From the NCBI GenBank assembly GCA_046329435.1, contig JAXLUR010000013.1, positions 53,354-117,353 on the forward strand: DNA of 64,000 nt, in the 5' to 3' direction. Origin of the DNA: M3007 sp046329435. GTDB taxonomy: Bacteria > Bacteroidota > Bacteroidia > Chitinophagales > Saprospiraceae. A program made the translations under genes and the position numbers. Below the pieces are notes generated by a model. The model had not been told where the DNA came from. It saw nothing but the letters and a program-made list of their open reading frames with translations, and ran no database searches. Shown here piece by piece: positions 18,412 to 28,006 of this stretch. How positions within the stretch are numbered: position 1 is the stretch's first letter; every line of letters starts with the position of its first letter.

Positions 18412-19365
18412 ATGAAAGAAAAAGGTATTCCTACCGTCGATCTCTCTAAATACGTGCTGGGTACGCACGAAGAAAAAGAACAGTTTGTTCGCGATCTGGG
18501 TAAAGCATTTCACGAGGTCGGCTTTGTGGCTGTGATCAACCACGGCGTGCCCAAAGACCTGATCGATGACTTTTATGCGGCGTCGAAAGCCTTTTTTGCC
18601 TTGCCCGTCGAAGCCAAACGACAGTATGAAATCGCCGGAATGGCCGGCCAGCGCGGCTACACGTCGTTCGGAAAGGAACACGCCAAACAATCGAACGTGC
18701 CCGATCTGAAAGAGTTTTTCCAGATCGGTCAGGAGGTCCCCGACGATCACCCGCGCAAAAACGAATACCCCGACAACCCCGAGGTAGCCGAGGTGCCCGA
18801 CTTTACGCGCCTGGGCCGCGAGCTGTACCGCTCCTTCGAACACGCTGGCGGCCAGCTGCTCGAAGCCATCGCCCGGCACCTGCACCTCGATGAAAACTAT
18901 TTCCACAGCCAAATCAAACACGGCAACTCCATCCTGCGGGCCATCCACTACCCGCCCATCACGCAGGAGCCGGCCAGCGCCATTCGCGCCGAACAACACG
19001 AAGACATCAACCTCATCACCCTGCTCGTGGGCGCCAGCGCCGGCGGGCTTCAACTGCTCAACTCGGAAGGCCGCTGGATCGACATCATGCCCGAGGCCGA
19101 CGAAATCGTGATCAATGTGGGCGACATGCTTCAGCGCCTCACCAACGACTACCTGAAAAGCACGACCCACCGCGTCGTCAATCCGCCCCGCGAAGAATGG
19201 CACCAGCCGCGCCTCAGTATTCCCTTCTTCCTGCACCCGGTCAGCGAAATGGACCTGACTTGCCTGCCCTCCACCGTCACGGCCGACAATCCACTCCACT
19301 ACGCGCCCATCACCGCGGGTGAATACCTCGACGAACGCCTCCGCGAGATCGGCCTCAAAAAGTAG
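18412..19365 (+). CDS. 2-oxoglutarate/Fe(II)-dependent oxygenase, isopenicillin N synthase family
   Basis: A 317-residue cytoplasmic enzyme with the DIOX_N start (IPTVDLSKYV, GFVAVINHGVP) and a complete catalytic site: His196 and Asp198 in QHEDIN, His253 in STTHRV, and Arg267-Leu-Ser269 in RLSIPFF for 2-oxoglutarate. Family members oxidise small molecules; bacterial ones of this type often act on unknown metabolites or nucleobases. ATG 18412 is the first Met consistent with the family N-terminus. TTATCTTTA at 18358 looks like a weak -7 box, which separates this gene from the Bat operon. Confidence 0.87.
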   Translation: MKEKGIPTVDLSKYVLGTHEEKEQFVRDLGKAFHEVGFVAVINHGVPKDLIDDFYAASKAFFALPVEAKRQYEIAGMAGQRGYTSFGKEHAKQSNVPDLKEFFQIGQEVPDDHPRKNEYPDNPEVAEVPDFTRLGRELYRSFEHAGGQLLEAIARHLHLDENYFHSQIKHGNSILRAIHYPPITQEPASAIRAEQHEDINLITLLVGASAGGLQLLNSEGRWIDIMPEADEIVINVGDMLQRLTNDYLKSTTHRVVNPPREEWHQPRLSIPFFLHPVSEMDLTCLPSTVTADNPLHYAPITAGEYLDERLREIGLKK

Positions 19366-19467
19366 TCAAAAGTTCATGGCGGTTGGCTGTCGCGGGGTGA
19401 ATGGCCCCGGCTTGCCGGACGTAGCACCCCTCGATAGCAACCGCTCCGAACTTGAAACTTGTACCTG

Positions 19468-20616
19468 CTACACCCGAACCAGTTCAGCGCCCTCCTGCCC
19501 CACCAGCGTGCCGATGGCCACTCCCATGCCGCTGAGCCGGACGGCCACGGCAAGGTTGGGAGAAATTCGTTCGACAATCGGCTTTTTTACCGGCCCAAGG
19601 CCCATAATACCCGTCCACCAGTGTTCGATCTCGACGGGGCGGCCGGGGCAAATGACCTCGCGCAACAAGCGGAGCAGCGCAGCCCGTATTGTTTCATTGT
19701 TGTCAAAACTGTCGGTGAATTCCGCTTCCAGGTCCAGGTTTCTGCCCCCGCCGAGCAGAATGCGCCCGTCGATGTTGCGGAAATAAAAATACCCGCGGTC
19801 ATAGTGAAAACAGCCTTCTACCGGCAAACCCTCGATCGGCCGGGTGACGAGCACATGGTTGCGGGCCGGCCTGACGTCGAGCCGGGGCAGCAAGCGCTGC
19901 GCAAACCCGTTGACGCACACCAGCGCGCGGCGCGCGCGCAGCGTCCAGCCGTATTCGGTGAGCAATTCGACACCCTGGCTGCTGTCCTCAACCGCATTTA
20001 TACCGACGCCGTTGATGACCTGTACCCCTGCTTCCCGCGCTTTGTCCAGCAGCGTTGACATGAGTTTGCCGGTGTGCACCTGTCCTTCGGGTTCATTGAG
20101 GATCAGGTGGCGCACCCCGGCAAAGCCGAAACGCGCGAGGCGCTCGTCCACGATCCGGTAGCCCGCAGGATGGCCCGTGATGGCGCCGATCTTTTGGTTA
20201 AACTCAGGGATTCGTTCGGCGCAGCGCTGAAAAACATCCTCTTCTTCTTCCGTGAACATTTCGTAGCCGCCGTGCCCGTAGTAGTCGATCGACTCGTCGC
20301 CCACCAGCGCGCGCAGGCGCTGAAGGCCCGTCCAGCGCTTCTCTACTGTGCCGAGCACTTCGTCTTCGCTCATGTGCGCGAGATCGTCGAGCAGTTCGGT
20401 AAGCGATCCGAAACAGGCGAACCCGGCGTTGCGGGTACTGGCGCCCACGGGCAGCGGTCCTCTTTCGACAACGAGCACCCGGAGTGTCGGGTCAATTTTT
20501 TTGAGGTGAATGGCGGCCGCAAGGCCCACCAGACCGCTGCCGATCACAGCAACGTCGGGGTCGGGCAGGAAACTTTCGCGTTCCCAGTAACTGAGTGTGT
20601 ATTGAAGTGCAGGCAT
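19468..20616 (-). CDS. FAD-dependent oxidoreductase (DadA/glycine oxidase-like)
   Basis: A 382-residue flavoprotein. The ADP-binding motif GSGLVG is at 26-31 (VAVIGSGLVGLAAAIHLKK), followed by the second FAD element ...LRVLVVERG and the DAO pattern GASTRNAGFACFGS. The C-terminus has LVCVNGFAQRLLPRLDVRPARNHVLVT, YFYFRNIDGRILLGGGRN and WWTGIMGLG. DAO-family enzymes oxidise amines or amino acids; the substrate here is unknown. It is divergent from the vanW-like gene with a 64-bp gap, and convergent with the oxygenase gene, separated by 102 bp that include a short heptad-type repeat near 19446-19464. Confidence 0.87.
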   Translation of the reverse strand: MPALQYTLSYWERESFLPDPDVAVIGSGLVGLAAAIHLKKIDPTLRVLVVERGPLPVGASTRNAGFACFGSLTELLDDLAHMSEDEVLGTVEKRWTGLQRLRALVGDESIDYYGHGGYEMFTEEEEDVFQRCAERIPEFNQKIGAITGHPAGYRIVDERLARFGFAGVRHLILNEPEGQVHTGKLMSTLLDKAREAGVQVINGVGINAVEDSSQGVELLTEYGWTLRARRALVCVNGFAQRLLPRLDVRPARNHVLVTRPIEGLPVEGCFHYDRGYFYFRNIDGRILLGGGRNLDLEAEFTDSFDNNETIRAALLRLLREVICPGRPVEIEHWWTGIMGLGPVKKPIVERISPNLAVAVRLSGMGVAIGTLVGQEGAELVRV

Positions 20617-20680
20617 GGTACCCGTATTTTATGGTAAAAACAGGGGTGAATGTCCGGCATTCGGGCAACATTTGCACCGG

Positions 20681-21517
20681 ATGAAGACCCAAATCACAGC
20701 CCCCCTCATTCGCCCCCGATGGCGCCGCCGGCTCGGCCGCTGGTGGTACGCCGCGCGCCGCCGATGGCAATGGCAGTGGGGCCGTCAGGTATTTGCCCGG
20801 CAACAAACGCCCGAACCCCTGCCCTTTCTCCTGACCGAACACCATACCCCGCTCCTGCGCCGCCTGAAAGCGGTCGATATGGCGCTGCAATACAACAAAA
20901 TCACCAACCTGCGCCTGGCAGCCGCCCCGATCGACAGACTGGTGCTGCGCCCCGGCGAAACCTTCTCTTTCTGGCGGCGTGTCGGCCGGCCCGACGCCCG
21001 CAGCGGCTTTCTCGAAGGGCTGGTGCTCGACAACGGTCGTGTCGGCCGGGGTATCGGCGGCGGCCTTTGCCAGATGGGCAACCTGCTGTACTGGATGGCC
21101 CTGCACAGCCCCCTGACCGTGACCGAACGCCACCGGCACAGCTACGACGTATTCCCCGACGAAGGGCGCACCCTGCCTTTCGGTTCGGGCGCCACCCTGG
21201 CCTGGAACTACATTGATCTGCAATTGCGCAACGACACCGACAGCGACATACAACTCAGGGTCTGGCTGTCGGAAACGCATTTGCACGGCGAAATCCGCGC
21301 CGCAACGCCGCCGGAATACCGCTACGAAGTGTTTGAGTGCGCCCATGAGATTCGCCACGAACCCTGGGGCGGGTATTCGCGCCACAACCGGATTGCGCGT
21401 CGTATTTTTGCAGCGGCCGACGACCGGCTGATCGGGGAGGAAACCGTGACGGACAACCATGCGCTCATGATGTACCAGCCTTTTTTACCCGGATCGGCAA
21501 ACGCCGGGCAAACCTGA
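20681..21517 (+). CDS. VanW family protein
   Basis: A 278-residue protein. A basic N-terminus (RPRWRRRLGRWW) precedes the VanW domain: ITNLRLAAAPIDRLVLRPGETFSFW, then GLVLDNGRVGRGIGGGLCQMGNLLYWMAL, then HRHSYDVFPDEGRTLPFGSGATLAWNYIDL, all hallmark segments. VanW was named from vancomycin-resistance clusters but its biochemical function is unknown and most copies have nothing to do with resistance. There is no other resistance gene here. ATG 20681 is chosen because upstream sequence is promoter DNA of the divergent pair. Confidence 0.87.
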   Translation: MKTQITAPLIRPRWRRRLGRWWYAARRRWQWQWGRQVFARQQTPEPLPFLLTEHHTPLLRRLKAVDMALQYNKITNLRLAAAPIDRLVLRPGETFSFWRRVGRPDARSGFLEGLVLDNGRVGRGIGGGLCQMGNLLYWMALHSPLTVTERHRHSYDVFPDEGRTLPFGSGATLAWNYIDLQLRNDTDSDIQLRVWLSETHLHGEIRAATPPEYRYEVFECAHEIRHEPWGGYSRHNRIARRIFAAADDRLIGEETVTDNHALMMYQPFLPGSANAGQT

Positions 21518-21546
21518 CTTTAACCACCATGATATTCAGATTCTAC

Positions 21547-21999
21547 ATGATTCAACGCATCCAAACGCTCTACCTCCTCCTGGCGGCCATCGCGCTGGGC
21601 GTGCAATTCATATCGCCCTATTTCACCGTACCCATCGGCATCGACTCGGCCCGCGTACCCGATCTGGTGGACGGTATGTACAATATCTTCGACCGGCCCT
21701 GGCTCATCTACATGACCTCTTTTGCGGCGTTGATGGTCATCATCGCTATTTTTATGTTCCGCAACCGCGTGATCCAGTCGCGTTTCACTTCGGTCGGCAT
21801 TTTCACGGCTTCGGTGCTCACGGTGTACATGGGCGCCCAGTTTTTCCCTATCGCCAATGTGGCCGGCGATCTGATGGAACAATTGTCGTATCGGCCCGGC
21901 TTTTTTATGCCATTCCTGTCGGCCCTGTTGATGTGGCTGGCCAACCGGGCCATTCGCCGCGATCACATGATGATTCGTTCGGCCGAGCGCCTGCGTTGA
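21547..21999 (+). CDS. DUF4293 membrane protein
   Basis: A 150-residue protein with four membrane helices (about 6-24, 52-72, 80-98, 117-134). The start MIQRIQTLYLLLAAIAL is the DUF4293 signature, which is why ATG 21547 is preferred over 21529. DUF4293 is specific to Bacteroidota and of unknown function. It follows the vanW-like gene by 29 bp and may be co-transcribed. Confidence 0.85.
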   Translation: MIQRIQTLYLLLAAIALGVQFISPYFTVPIGIDSARVPDLVDGMYNIFDRPWLIYMTSFAALMVIIAIFMFRNRVIQSRFTSVGIFTASVLTVYMGAQFFPIANVAGDLMEQLSYRPGFFMPFLSALLMWLANRAIRRDHMMIRSAERLR

Positions 22000-22026
22000 G
22001 CAGGGGCGGCAAGGCCCGTCGTTTCT

Positions 22027-22953
22027 TCACAACGCCACGCGTAGTGTTTTTTCGAGAATAAAAAACTCGGCAGGTGTTTCCCCCAAAAACTCGCCGTCGG
22101 CTTCGAGCAGGGTCGGAGGGGCGCCTTCCGGGTGTTCGACGCGCAAGGCTTTTACCTGCAAGCCCGTTATTTTCGGGTGCTGCAGGATGCTGCGGTCGTA
22201 AAAACGGCGGGTTTGCAACAATACTTCGAGTTTGGGCAGGCGGCGGGCAAAGGTGAGGGCCAGCTGGCCGTCGTCGGGTATGGCCTGGGGCACGAGCTGC
22301 ATTCCGCCGCCGGAGTAGCGGCAAATTCCTATGTTGATGGTGTAAAAATCGTCGCTCACCACCTGGTCGTCGAACAGGATTCGGGCCGGGGTCAGCCGGT
22401 AATCAAAAAGGTATTTGGCCACCATCAGGAGGTAAACGAAGCGCGCTGGTTTGCGGTGCTGTTCGTCCATTTTGCGGGCAATAAAAGCGTCGTAGGCCAT
22501 ACCGGCCACATTGACGAAATAGCGCTCCTGCTGGCCGGCGGCGGTCTGGTAGCGCACCTTGCCGACGTCCTGCCAGCGGGTTTGGCCTTCGAGCAAACGG
22601 CGAAGGCGGGCCCGCGGGTCGTGCGGGATGTCGTATTCGCGAGCCCAGTCGTTGCCTGTGCCCACGGGCAGCAGGGCGTAGGTCAGTTCGCGCGGATCGA
22701 CGAAATTTTGCTGAAAAATACCATTGACCACCTCGTGGTTGGTGCCGTCGCCGCCCAGGGCAAGGAAGTACCGCCCGCCTCGGAGCACGGCGTCTTCCAC
22801 CAGCCGGATAGCGTGGCCGCGTTCGCGGGTAAATTGCACGGAGTAATCGAAACCCAGTTCCTGCAGGGTTTTTTCGATCAGGGGCCAGCGGCGCTGCACC
22901 GCGCCCGAGCCGGCAACAGGGTTGGCGATGATGTGCCAGAAGGGTTTCTCCAT
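22027..22953 (-). CDS. Diacylglycerol kinase family lipid kinase
   Basis: A 308-residue enzyme of the YegS/DagK/LCB5 family that phosphorylates a membrane lipid such as diacylglycerol or a sphingoid base. Motifs: WHIIANPVAGSG at 6-17, the nucleotide site GGDGT at 67-71 followed by NHEVVNG, and LPVGTGNDWAREY. The C-terminal domain holds PPTLLEADGEFLGETPAEF. Full length. Some Bacteroidota make sphingolipids, so a sphingoid substrate is possible but not shown. Confidence 0.9.
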   Translation of the reverse strand: MEKPFWHIIANPVAGSGAVQRRWPLIEKTLQELGFDYSVQFTRERGHAIRLVEDAVLRGGRYFLALGGDGTNHEVVNGIFQQNFVDPRELTYALLPVGTGNDWAREYDIPHDPRARLRRLLEGQTRWQDVGKVRYQTAAGQQERYFVNVAGMAYDAFIARKMDEQHRKPARFVYLLMVAKYLFDYRLTPARILFDDQVVSDDFYTINIGICRYSGGGMQLVPQAIPDDGQLALTFARRLPKLEVLLQTRRFYDRSILQHPKITGLQVKALRVEHPEGAPPTLLEADGEFLGETPAEFFILEKTLRVAL

Positions 22954-23148
22954 GTCAAACGGGTTTCAGAAGCAGTTCGGTGAGGCAAATGAAGCAATTT
23001 TCCGGCTTCCGGGCGCTAAAACCCTCGCCTCGGGGGCAGAGTCGCGTGCGACACTTATCGTATTTTCACGATTATCATGCCCTTACGGTTATTCAGGTAA
23101 AAAATAGACATAACTGCAAAATTCCGGAAAGGGTAGGGGCTGTACCGG

Positions 23149-23180
23149 TTGCAAATTGCTTGCAAAATATTATATCTTTG
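23149..23180 (+). promoter_or_regulatory. Promoter of the M43 protease gene
   Basis: TATCTTTG (23173-23180) is an exact TAnnTTTG -7 box, with TTG at 23149-23151 at about -33 spacing. The expected start near 23187 gives a leader of about 37 nt before the ATG at 23224, which supports that ATG as the ancestral start codon. Confidence 0.65.
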
Positions 23181-23223
23181 AACGACACGTATTTTTATTA
23201 ATTCATCAAAAATCAGCTTCATT

Positions 23224-23277
23224 ATGAAAAAACTTTTTATTTTCTGTGTTTTGCCGTATTTACCCCCCCCGCTCTAA
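23224..23277 (+). other. Out-of-frame ATG leader peptide broken by a C8 tract
   Basis: ATG 23224 begins MKKLFIFCVLPYLPPPL and then reaches a stop. It has the lysine-plus-hydrophobic look of a signal peptide. It enters a run of eight C (23263-23270). With seven C the frame would join the long protease reading frame without a stop. This may be a phase-variation switch, a recent frameshift, or a sequencing error in a homopolymer. Confidence 0.6.
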
Positions 23278-26200
23278 CAACAGAATTTTTAAAACCTTTC
23301 TGATCGGCTTCTTTTTAGGCGGCCTTTTGTTTTCTTTCAGGGCAAGCGCACAGAACAATCCGGATTGTGGGTCAAATACGGTGGAGGTGCCTTTCGCTTG
23401 CGGCGAACAATTCGGGTGTTTTTACCGGATGGATCTGGCCGATATCCCCTCATTGCCCCTTGCCAAAGTCAGGGTGGATTTTCACTTTATCAAATCAAAC
23501 GGATATCAGTTTCACTGCGACCCGATGGGAGATCCACAGTACTATGCGCCTAATTATGTCAAACAACTACTTAACAGCGTGAATGATTGTTTTGCCAATC
23601 CGACGCAGGACATGTCAGGCATGTCGCCTCATCTGCCCGACACCCGGATTCGCCTGGAGCCGTTTGGCAATCCCGCCGAGCTCTGCGATGTAATCTTCTT
23701 TCATGATCAGGAGCCCTCAACATTTGCTAATGCCGGCGCTTACCATGTGATCATTTTTGATTATCCGGCAGGGCAGATATCCGGGATGGCTTGTAACCAA
23801 AAAGTATATCTATACAACTGGCACAAGGCAATCTTTGAGGATGACTGGACCGACGTTTCGCTTTGGGGCCCCACACTTGGGCATGAAATAGGGCACCGTT
23901 TCGGGTTGTGTCACAGCTTTGCGGCAGAAAACGCCTGCCCTGACCTTAACCCGGTGGCCCATTGTGGCGGGCCGAGTTGCACCAATTCCTGTCCGAACGT
24001 ACCGCCCGGCTCCGCTTTGCCGAACGCATGTGGGGGAAACACCGATTTCTGCTGCTATTGCACCTACGGCGCCAGCAACAACCTGATGGGCGCCAATGTC
24101 GGCGGCGACGAGTGCGCACTCACCAAAGCCCAATGGAGTCAGTTATATGGACAAATGTGGAACGCTCCGCCCTCCTTTGTTTATTTCGATTTGTCGAGTT
24201 GTCCCGCCCCCTCGGGCCAACCGGAAATCGAAATATCCGGGCCAACGCCCGTCGTATGGGATGGATTCAAAATGACCAATCAGGATATCAGGGTGAAAAC
24301 AGGGGCCACACTGGTAATTCAGTGCGAGGTCTTGATGGGCCAGAACAAATCAATTTTGGTAGAACGCGGCGCAAGACTGTTCGTTCAGGGCGGCAAAATC
24401 AAGAGTTGGCTGCCGGAATGTCGCTGGCTCGGCATTTATGTGGCCGGCAATAATATGATGGATCAGCCGTCGGTCGCCGATGCGCAGAACACCAATGTTG
24501 TACTCAATCCTAACGGCGCAGGGTATGTATGGCTCAACGGCGCCGTCATCGAAAACGCCGCGATTGGCGTGGCCACGAAAGCGTCGAGCAGCGCCTCAAC
24601 GCCTGAAAGTCATTTTGGCGGACTGATTACGTCTTTCGGGTCTGATTTTATCAACAATGGCAAGGCGGTGGAATTTATGCGCTACGAACGCGACAACAAC
24701 AGCTACTTTGAAAATACCGAGATTAAAAGCGTCGGGGCGCCGCCCATGCACGTCAGTTTCGGAGTGTCTATCTGGGCTTGCCGGGGCATCAGGTTCGACA
24801 ATACCCAATTCAGCCTATTGTCTCAATACGGTATTCAAGCCTACAATGCAACATTGCGGGTCGAAAATTGCTCTTTCAACAGGGTTAATTACGGCCTGAA
24901 ATCCGAGGCAACCATGCCCAACATCTCCAAAGGCGATACCTGGGTGGAAAACAGCGTTTTTTCTTTTAACCGCTACGATATTTACTGCAACGCCGGTCCC
25001 AACAACGTTTATGGATACCAAATCCGGAACAACAATACCTTTCTCAATGGCATTACTCCCAAGGTAGGTATTCGTATAGCAGGTGAGTCAAGATTCAATA
25101 TTGGCGACCAGGGCCAGTTACCCAACATTTTCAACGGCAAAGTCATCGGCGTGGCTGCAATATCCACCGGTCCCCACCAAAACTTCATCAGGTGCAACTA
25201 CTTTGAAACGCACTATCCCAACGGCATGAAGGTATTGCACCAAAACAGCAAATTGGAAATATTGACCAATCAGTTTCTGGGCACATCGGCCTCCGGGTCG
25301 AATGGTACCGAGATACAGTTGGAAGGCGCTCCGAACAGCCCCGGGGAAATCGGCTTTTATCAGGGAAGCCCGGCCCTTGGCGCTGGCAACTGTTTTGCCC
25401 AGCCTGAAAACGCCGTCGTGGTGCCGCAAAGCAACACCGTGGAGTTTCGATACTACGTGCTCGACCAGCAAGACCCGGGCTTCGATCCCTGCCTGCGCCC
25501 GACCGGCAGCGAAACGGATGGGGGGAACTGGAATTACAAGATATTTCCATCACAAGAAAATTCAAAATGTTCTATTGAAAACCCGCCGGCGCCCGTCACA
25601 GAAAACGACCTGCTCCTTGCCCGGCAAAACACCGCTGCCGCCTATGCCATCTGGCAGGCCGATCCGGGCAATGCCGGCAAACACGGCGATTATTACCTGG
25701 CCTCGGTACATCAGGATGAGTGCTTGCGCAGCCTCACCCGCGCCGCGTACGAAGCGAACGACCTGGATCGGGTAGAATACCTGCTGCTGGGCGAAAACTC
25801 CCAGCCTGCCCGGCGCGGCATCGTAGGGCTGCGCGCGTCGCGCAAGGACTTCGCTGGCGCCCAGGCTATGCTCGCCGCCATGCCCGTGTACGAACAGGAC
25901 GACCAGTGGTTCAAAGACGTGATGGCCATCAGCATTGCCGCGGAGCAATCGCCGCTCGCGTTTATCCTGAGCCCTCAACAGGAAGAATTGCTCCATACCG
26001 TGGCCGCCGCCGAACACTCCATCGTACGGGGCTACGCCTGTGCCCTGCTCAGCTGGCTGAAAGGATATACCTGCGAGGAAGCCCTGTCGGAAGAAGGACA
26101 CGGCGAAGAACGGACGGCGGCTGCCAATACCGCTTACCGGCAGGTAAAATTGTACCCCAATCCTGTTTCCGGGCTGCTCACCGTCGAATGTCCGGAATGT

Positions 26201-26383
26201 GCCGGCTACCCCGTTCGTATTGAACTGACCGACCCCCTGGGCCGTACAGTGTATAACGCTGCGGACGCACCGGGCGTCGCTTTTTCCGTTCCTACGGCAG
26301 CTTTGCCCAACGGCGTGTATATCGTGCGTTTATTCCAGGCGGATAGCCTGATTTATACGGGTAAAGTAAGCGTCGCGCATTGA
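23246..26383 (+). CDS. M43 pappalysin-like metalloprotease with beta-helix region and T9SS sorting domain
   Basis: A 1045-residue secreted protein if translation starts at GTG 23246; the signal segment is IFKTFLIGFFLGGLLFSF with cleavage after ASA. The zinc motif HEIGHRFGLCH is at 213-223, followed by a cysteine-rich segment and a Met-turn NLMGANVGG. This matches peptidase family M43. Residues about 310-730 look like a right-handed beta-helix (LVIQCEVLMGQNKSILVERGA and repeating N-rich turns). A helical segment and a Por sorting domain (LYPNPVSGLLTVE, LPNGVYIVRLF) end the protein. The start is uncertain: ATG 23224 is in another frame because of a C8 tract. It is noticeably richer in A/T than its neighbours in places. 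Confidence 0.85.
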   Translation: MFCRIYPPRSNNRIFKTFLIGFFLGGLLFSFRASAQNNPDCGSNTVEVPFACGEQFGCFYRMDLADIPSLPLAKVRVDFHFIKSNGYQFHCDPMGDPQYYAPNYVKQLLNSVNDCFANPTQDMSGMSPHLPDTRIRLEPFGNPAELCDVIFFHDQEPSTFANAGAYHVIIFDYPAGQISGMACNQKVYLYNWHKAIFEDDWTDVSLWGPTLGHEIGHRFGLCHSFAAENACPDLNPVAHCGGPSCTNSCPNVPPGSALPNACGGNTDFCCYCTYGASNNLMGANVGGDECALTKAQWSQLYGQMWNAPPSFVYFDLSSCPAPSGQPEIEISGPTPVVWDGFKMTNQDIRVKTGATLVIQCEVLMGQNKSILVERGARLFVQGGKIKSWLPECRWLGIYVAGNNMMDQPSVADAQNTNVVLNPNGAGYVWLNGAVIENAAIGVATKASSSASTPESHFGGLITSFGSDFINNGKAVEFMRYERDNNSYFENTEIKSVGAPPMHVSFGVSIWACRGIRFDNTQFSLLSQYGIQAYNATLRVENCSFNRVNYGLKSEATMPNISKGDTWVENSVFSFNRYDIYCNAGPNNVYGYQIRNNNTFLNGITPKVGIRIAGESRFNIGDQGQLPNIFNGKVIGVAAISTGPHQNFIRCNYFETHYPNGMKVLHQNSKLEILTNQFLGTSASGSNGTEIQLEGAPNSPGEIGFYQGSPALGAGNCFAQPENAVVVPQSNTVEFRYYVLDQQDPGFDPCLRPTGSETDGGNWNYKIFPSQENSKCSIENPPAPVTENDLLLARQNTAAAYAIWQADPGNAGKHGDYYLASVHQDECLRSLTRAAYEANDLDRVEYLLLGENSQPARRGIVGLRASRKDFAGAQAMLAAMPVYEQDDQWFKDVMAISIAAEQSPLAFILSPQQEELLHTVAAAEHSIVRGYACALLSWLKGYTCEEALSEEGHGEERTAAANTAYRQVKLYPNPVSGLLTVECPECAGYPVRIELTDPLGRTVYNAADAPGVAFSVPTAALPNGVYIVRLFQADSLIYTGKVSVAH

Positions 26384-26402
26384 CGACAGATTGATTTTTC
26401 AG

Positions 26403-26445
26403 GGCTCAATGCTTTAAAGTAAAGCATTGAGCCACTTTCTTTTCT
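26403..26445 (+). terminator. Intrinsic terminator after the M43 protease gene
   Basis: A perfect 13-bp stem (GGCTCAATGCTTT and its complement) with a 5-nt loop, then a T-rich ACTTTCTTTTCTT. The following gene starts at 26460, so that gene needs its own promoter or read-through. Confidence 0.85.
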
Positions 26446-26459
26446 TAACAGCAAACAAT

Positions 26460-27986
26460 ATGAAAATATATCATAAGCATATAGTCCTCCTATTGTTTTA
26501 CTTATTATCTGTCAATGGAAAATTGCTGGGCCAATGGAGTAAAACGTTTGATCTTCAAATGGGCAACGAATTTGCTGGCCAGGTACTCATGACCGGGCAG
26601 GGGCCCCTGATGTTGCTAAAAGCTTTTTGTAATTATAATACTCAGAGCTGCGGCGGCCTCGTACAGACTGACCTCGACGGTAATTTACTGTGGAAAAAAG
26701 TGATCTTTTATGACACCATTCACGAGAATCACTTTGAAGCTATGGCCATTCGCAACGATACCATTTTTGTCAATGTCAATTACGACAACAACCCGCCATA
26801 CCTGTCCGTACTGGCTTTCGATCTGGAAGGCAACTATCTCTCCCGCTTCGACTACGGCGAGCCCGGCGGCATAAACAGCAGCTACTGGGCCCGCGACATG
26901 ACCACCGACGGGGAGCGCCTGTTCGTATCGTACATGTACCGAAAGCCGGGATCGGGCAATAAGTTTATGGGCAAGATAGAGGTGTACGACCCGCAGTGGC
27001 AGCTCTTGTGGGAGGCCGAGATGCCCCGTGTGTACTGGAACGACATAGAAGCCACGCCCGACGGCGGTCTGGTCAGTATTTACAGCGATTGTTACGATTG
27101 CAAGGCCATCGTGCGCCGGCACGACCCCGACGGCAACCTGCTGTGGGAAACCGAGTTGCCCGACCCGACGGAGTATGACAGTGGCGCCGGGCGTTGGGTC
27201 TCGCTGGCTTATTACCCCGACGGCGGGGTGGTGGGCTTTTGGCCCATCGATACCTTCGCCATCTATCTGACGAGCGAACCCAATATGTATTTCAGGCTCG
27301 GCCCCGACGGCGAGTTGTTGTGGACCAAACTGACCCTGACCCAACTCGAGCGTTATTTGTATGATGTTTTTACCACACAAAACGGTGATTTTGTTACCTG
27401 CGGACTGGATTTAAACCTGACAGGAATAATCACAGATTCCAACTTTTACTACGGCGGCTACGTCAGCCGTTTCGATGCAAACGGCGAATTACTTTGGGAG
27501 CGCCGGATATTTGACATCCAAAAAGGTTTTTCTGATGGTTATTTTTTGAATGGGCTTGAACTTCCTGATGGCGATCTTATTCTCTGCGGAGCCATGGGAG
27601 ACACCCTGACCGAAGACCCTTTCCCTCAGAACGCCTGGCTGGTACGCCTCGATGGCAATGGTTGTCTGTGGCCCGATTGCGGCACCAACCAGTTTATTCT
27701 CGACGCGGGCGAGCCGCCGGGTGCCCCTGAGGTTTTCGGGGCGTATCCTTCGCCGTTTCGCGAGCGGTTTTTGCTGGGCGCCCTGCTGGGGCCCGCCATC
27801 CCGCCGGGCGAATACCGCCTGGCTTTGTACGACGCGGCGGGGCGGCTGGTGCTCGAACGGGCCTACGACCCGCGTTTCGTCACGGAGATCGACGCGGGAG
27901 CCGCACCGCCGGGCTTCTGCACCCTGGTCGTCCTGCGCGATGGGCTGACGGTGCAGGCGCTGAGGGTGGTGAAGATGGGGGAATGA
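26460..27986 (+). CDS. Secreted repeat protein with T9SS-type C-terminus
   Basis: A 508-residue protein with signal peptide (HIVLLLFYLLSVNGKLLG). The body has repeated D.(D/N)G(N/E)LLW units (DLDGNLLWKK, DPDGNLLWETE, GPDGELLWTK, DANGELLWER), the same idea as the 9238-10803 protein, and probably folds as a beta-propeller. The end (GAYPSPFRERFLL..., ALYDAAGRLVLER, VQALRVVKMG) is a slightly divergent sorting domain. ATG 26460 is chosen since the upstream in-frame Met codon lies in the terminator. The first 400 bp are A/T-rich compared with the rest. Confidence 0.75.
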   Translation: MKIYHKHIVLLLFYLLSVNGKLLGQWSKTFDLQMGNEFAGQVLMTGQGPLMLLKAFCNYNTQSCGGLVQTDLDGNLLWKKVIFYDTIHENHFEAMAIRNDTIFVNVNYDNNPPYLSVLAFDLEGNYLSRFDYGEPGGINSSYWARDMTTDGERLFVSYMYRKPGSGNKFMGKIEVYDPQWQLLWEAEMPRVYWNDIEATPDGGLVSIYSDCYDCKAIVRRHDPDGNLLWETELPDPTEYDSGAGRWVSLAYYPDGGVVGFWPIDTFAIYLTSEPNMYFRLGPDGELLWTKLTLTQLERYLYDVFTTQNGDFVTCGLDLNLTGIITDSNFYYGGYVSRFDANGELLWERRIFDIQKGFSDGYFLNGLELPDGDLILCGAMGDTLTEDPFPQNAWLVRLDGNGCLWPDCGTNQFILDAGEPPGAPEVFGAYPSPFRERFLLGALLGPAIPPGEYRLALYDAAGRLVLERAYDPRFVTEIDAGAAPPGFCTLVVLRDGLTVQALRVVKMGE

Positions 27987-28006
27987 GGATGACCATGAAT
28001 AAAGAA

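Noticed and set aside
20681..21517. VanW gene as evidence of vancomycin resistance
   Set aside because: No vanHAX, vanRS or other resistance gene is near; VanW domains are widespread with unknown function. The distant M15 (VanY-type) gene is not linked.
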